Below are positions 6,436-7,181 of a stretch of 7,181 nt of DNA, one piece after another. Made by a program: the position numbers and the translations under genes. The notes beneath the pieces are model-generated. The model was given only the letters and a program-made list of their open reading frames with translations, did no database searches and had not been told where the DNA came from. The first letter of the stretch is position 1. Every line of letters starts with the position of its first letter. This DNA is from Candidatus Cloacimonadota bacterium (lineage in GTDB: Bacteria; Cloacimonadota; Cloacimonadia; Cloacimonadales; WRIO01), in the NCBI GenBank assembly GCA_009782695.1, contig WRIO01000053.1, positions 1-7,181 on the forward strand, written 5' to 3'.

Positions 6436-7181
6436 ATGGCCGCTTTTCAATATACAATAAAAGATCATAAAGGCTCAAAGGTCGAGGGGGTTCTAAAAGC
6501 TGATTCTATGGATCAGGCTATGGAAAAGCTCTTGAAAGAAGGCGGGACTATCATCTCGATAAAAAGCACCTCCGAAGGTGCTTTCAAAGGGAAACTTTCG
6601 CTTTTTGACAAGCTTTTACTCGCTATCTACAAGCTAAAAACTGGTGTCTCACTCAAAACACTCGTCTTTTTCACGCGCCAGCTTTCCACTATGTTTTCAG
6701 CGGGTCTCACATTAGAAAAGGCGATATCCGATTTGGAAAAAGAAGAAAAGGTTACCAAGTTCAAGAAAATACTAAAAAAGATTTCAGATGATATCAGAAA
6801 AGGTTTCTCACTTTCAGAAGCTATGGAAGAGCACCCTGGTGTGTTTGACCCACTTTATGTAGCTCTGGTAAAGGCAGGAGAAGTGTCAGGAACATTGCAC
6901 ACTATCCTCGATGAGCTTTCTGATTATCTGGAAAAAATAGAAGATACTCGCCGTAAGGTCAGCTCTGCTATGGCTTATCCTATATTCATCATCATATTCC
7001 TTTGCTTCGTGGTTTGGGTGCTGTTTTATTACTTGATACCTATGTTCCGCGATGTGTATGACCAGTTTGGATCAGATTTGCCACTTGCCACTCAAACAGC
7101 GGTAGCTATCAGTAATGTGATAAAGGATAATGCCTTGTTTACTATCACTATGGTGCTACTTTTCCTCTTTGGTATATACCT
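6436..7181 (+). CDS. pilC: PilC-type inner-membrane platform protein, N-terminal part (3' end outside window)
   Basis: The frame is open from the ATG at 6436 to the window edge, giving 248 residues of a family of about 400. AAGGA at 6425-6429 lies six bases ahead of the start, and the gap after pilB is only 27 A/T-rich bases, so both genes are likely on one message. The N-terminus (AAFQYTIKDHKGSKVEGVL) is the standard PilC/GspF opening. The first T2SSF domain begins near residue 75 (LVFFTRQLSTMFSAGLTLEKA), continues with FSLSEAME, VALVKAGEVSGTL and RRKVSSAMAYP, and ends at the first transmembrane helix, about residues 182-203. A second hydrophobic segment starts near 233 and is cut off. The second T2SSF domain is not visible. 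PilC couples PilB to pilin assembly in the inner membrane. GspF of a T2SS is the only real alternative. Confidence 0.95.
   Translation, partial: MAAFQYTIKDHKGSKVEGVLKADSMDQAMEKLLKEGGTIISIKSTSEGAFKGKLSLFDKLLLAIYKLKTGVSLKTLVFFTRQLSTMFSAGLTLEKAISDLEKEEKVTKFKKILKKISDDIRKGFSLSEAMEEHPGVFDPLYVALVKAGEVSGTLHTILDELSDYLEKIEDTRRKVSSAMAYPIFIIIFLCFVVWVLFYYLIPMFRDVYDQFGSDLPLATQTAVAISNVIKDNALFTITMVLLFLFGIY
6563..6584 (+). other. Terminator-like hairpin inside pilC coding sequence
   Basis: AAAGCACCT (6563-6571) and AGGTGCTTT (6576-6584) pair perfectly over 9 bp around the loop CCGA. The shape resembles the stem of an intrinsic terminator, but only three U residues are present and they belong to the stem, followed by CAAAGG. 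It codes for KSTSEGAF, the linker between the PilC N-terminal segment and the first T2SSF domain, where codon choice is probably weakly constrained. It may cause polymerase pausing or be chance. Confidence 0.4.

Noticed and set aside
1..7181. Type II secretion system instead of type IV pilus
   Set aside because: The secretin lacks the N2/N3 domains of GspD, the order pilO-pilP-pilQ is T4P-like, and no GspG/H/I/J/K/L genes are seen. It cannot be fully excluded because the flanks are missing.

Overview
The window is one co-directional block of type IV pilus (T4P) assembly genes from a diderm (Gram-negative type) bacterium. All six genes are on the + strand, with no rRNA, tRNA, IS, phage or CRISPR signal. 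An outer-membrane secretin, a lipoprotein signal peptide and inner-membrane alignment proteins show two membranes. The sequence is moderately AT-rich and leans on ATA and ATC for Ile and AGA for Arg in every gene, so nothing looks recently imported. The exact phylum cannot be read from the sequence. The unusual gene set and Ig-rich lipoprotein would fit an uncultured lineage of the FCB type (for example Cloacimonadota or relatives), but that is a low-confidence inference.

Layout: 1-307 is the 3' end of a pilO-like gene. 307-846 is a pilP-like gene that overlaps it by one base. 891-2297 is a compact PilQ-type secretin. 2299-4587 is a large lipoprotein built of about six Ig-like modules, starting one base after the secretin stop. 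4588-4713 is the only sizeable gap; it holds a perfect 13-bp hairpin and a second small hairpin. 4714-6408 is the extension ATPase PilB. 6436 to the window end is the 5' part of the platform protein gene pilC. pilM and pilN would be expected just upstream of 1, but this cannot be seen.

How the genes work together (family knowledge): PilB hydrolyses ATP at the cytoplasmic face and drives PilC, which feeds pilins into the growing fibre. PilO and PilP form the periplasmic alignment complex linking this motor to the secretin, through which the fibre leaves the cell. The genes fit that scheme with two departures. PilP is anchored by a transmembrane helix, as in GspC, rather than as a lipoprotein. 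The secretin lacks the usual peptidoglycan-binding AMIN domains.

The least explained element is the 762-residue Ig-repeat lipoprotein, translationally coupled to the secretin. It is the best candidate for an undescribed component, possibly a secretin partner, envelope spacer or surface accessory of the pilus. A second point of interest is the PilB N-terminus, which carries two 24-residue repeats separated by five residues, matching the c-di-GMP-binding MshEN motif.
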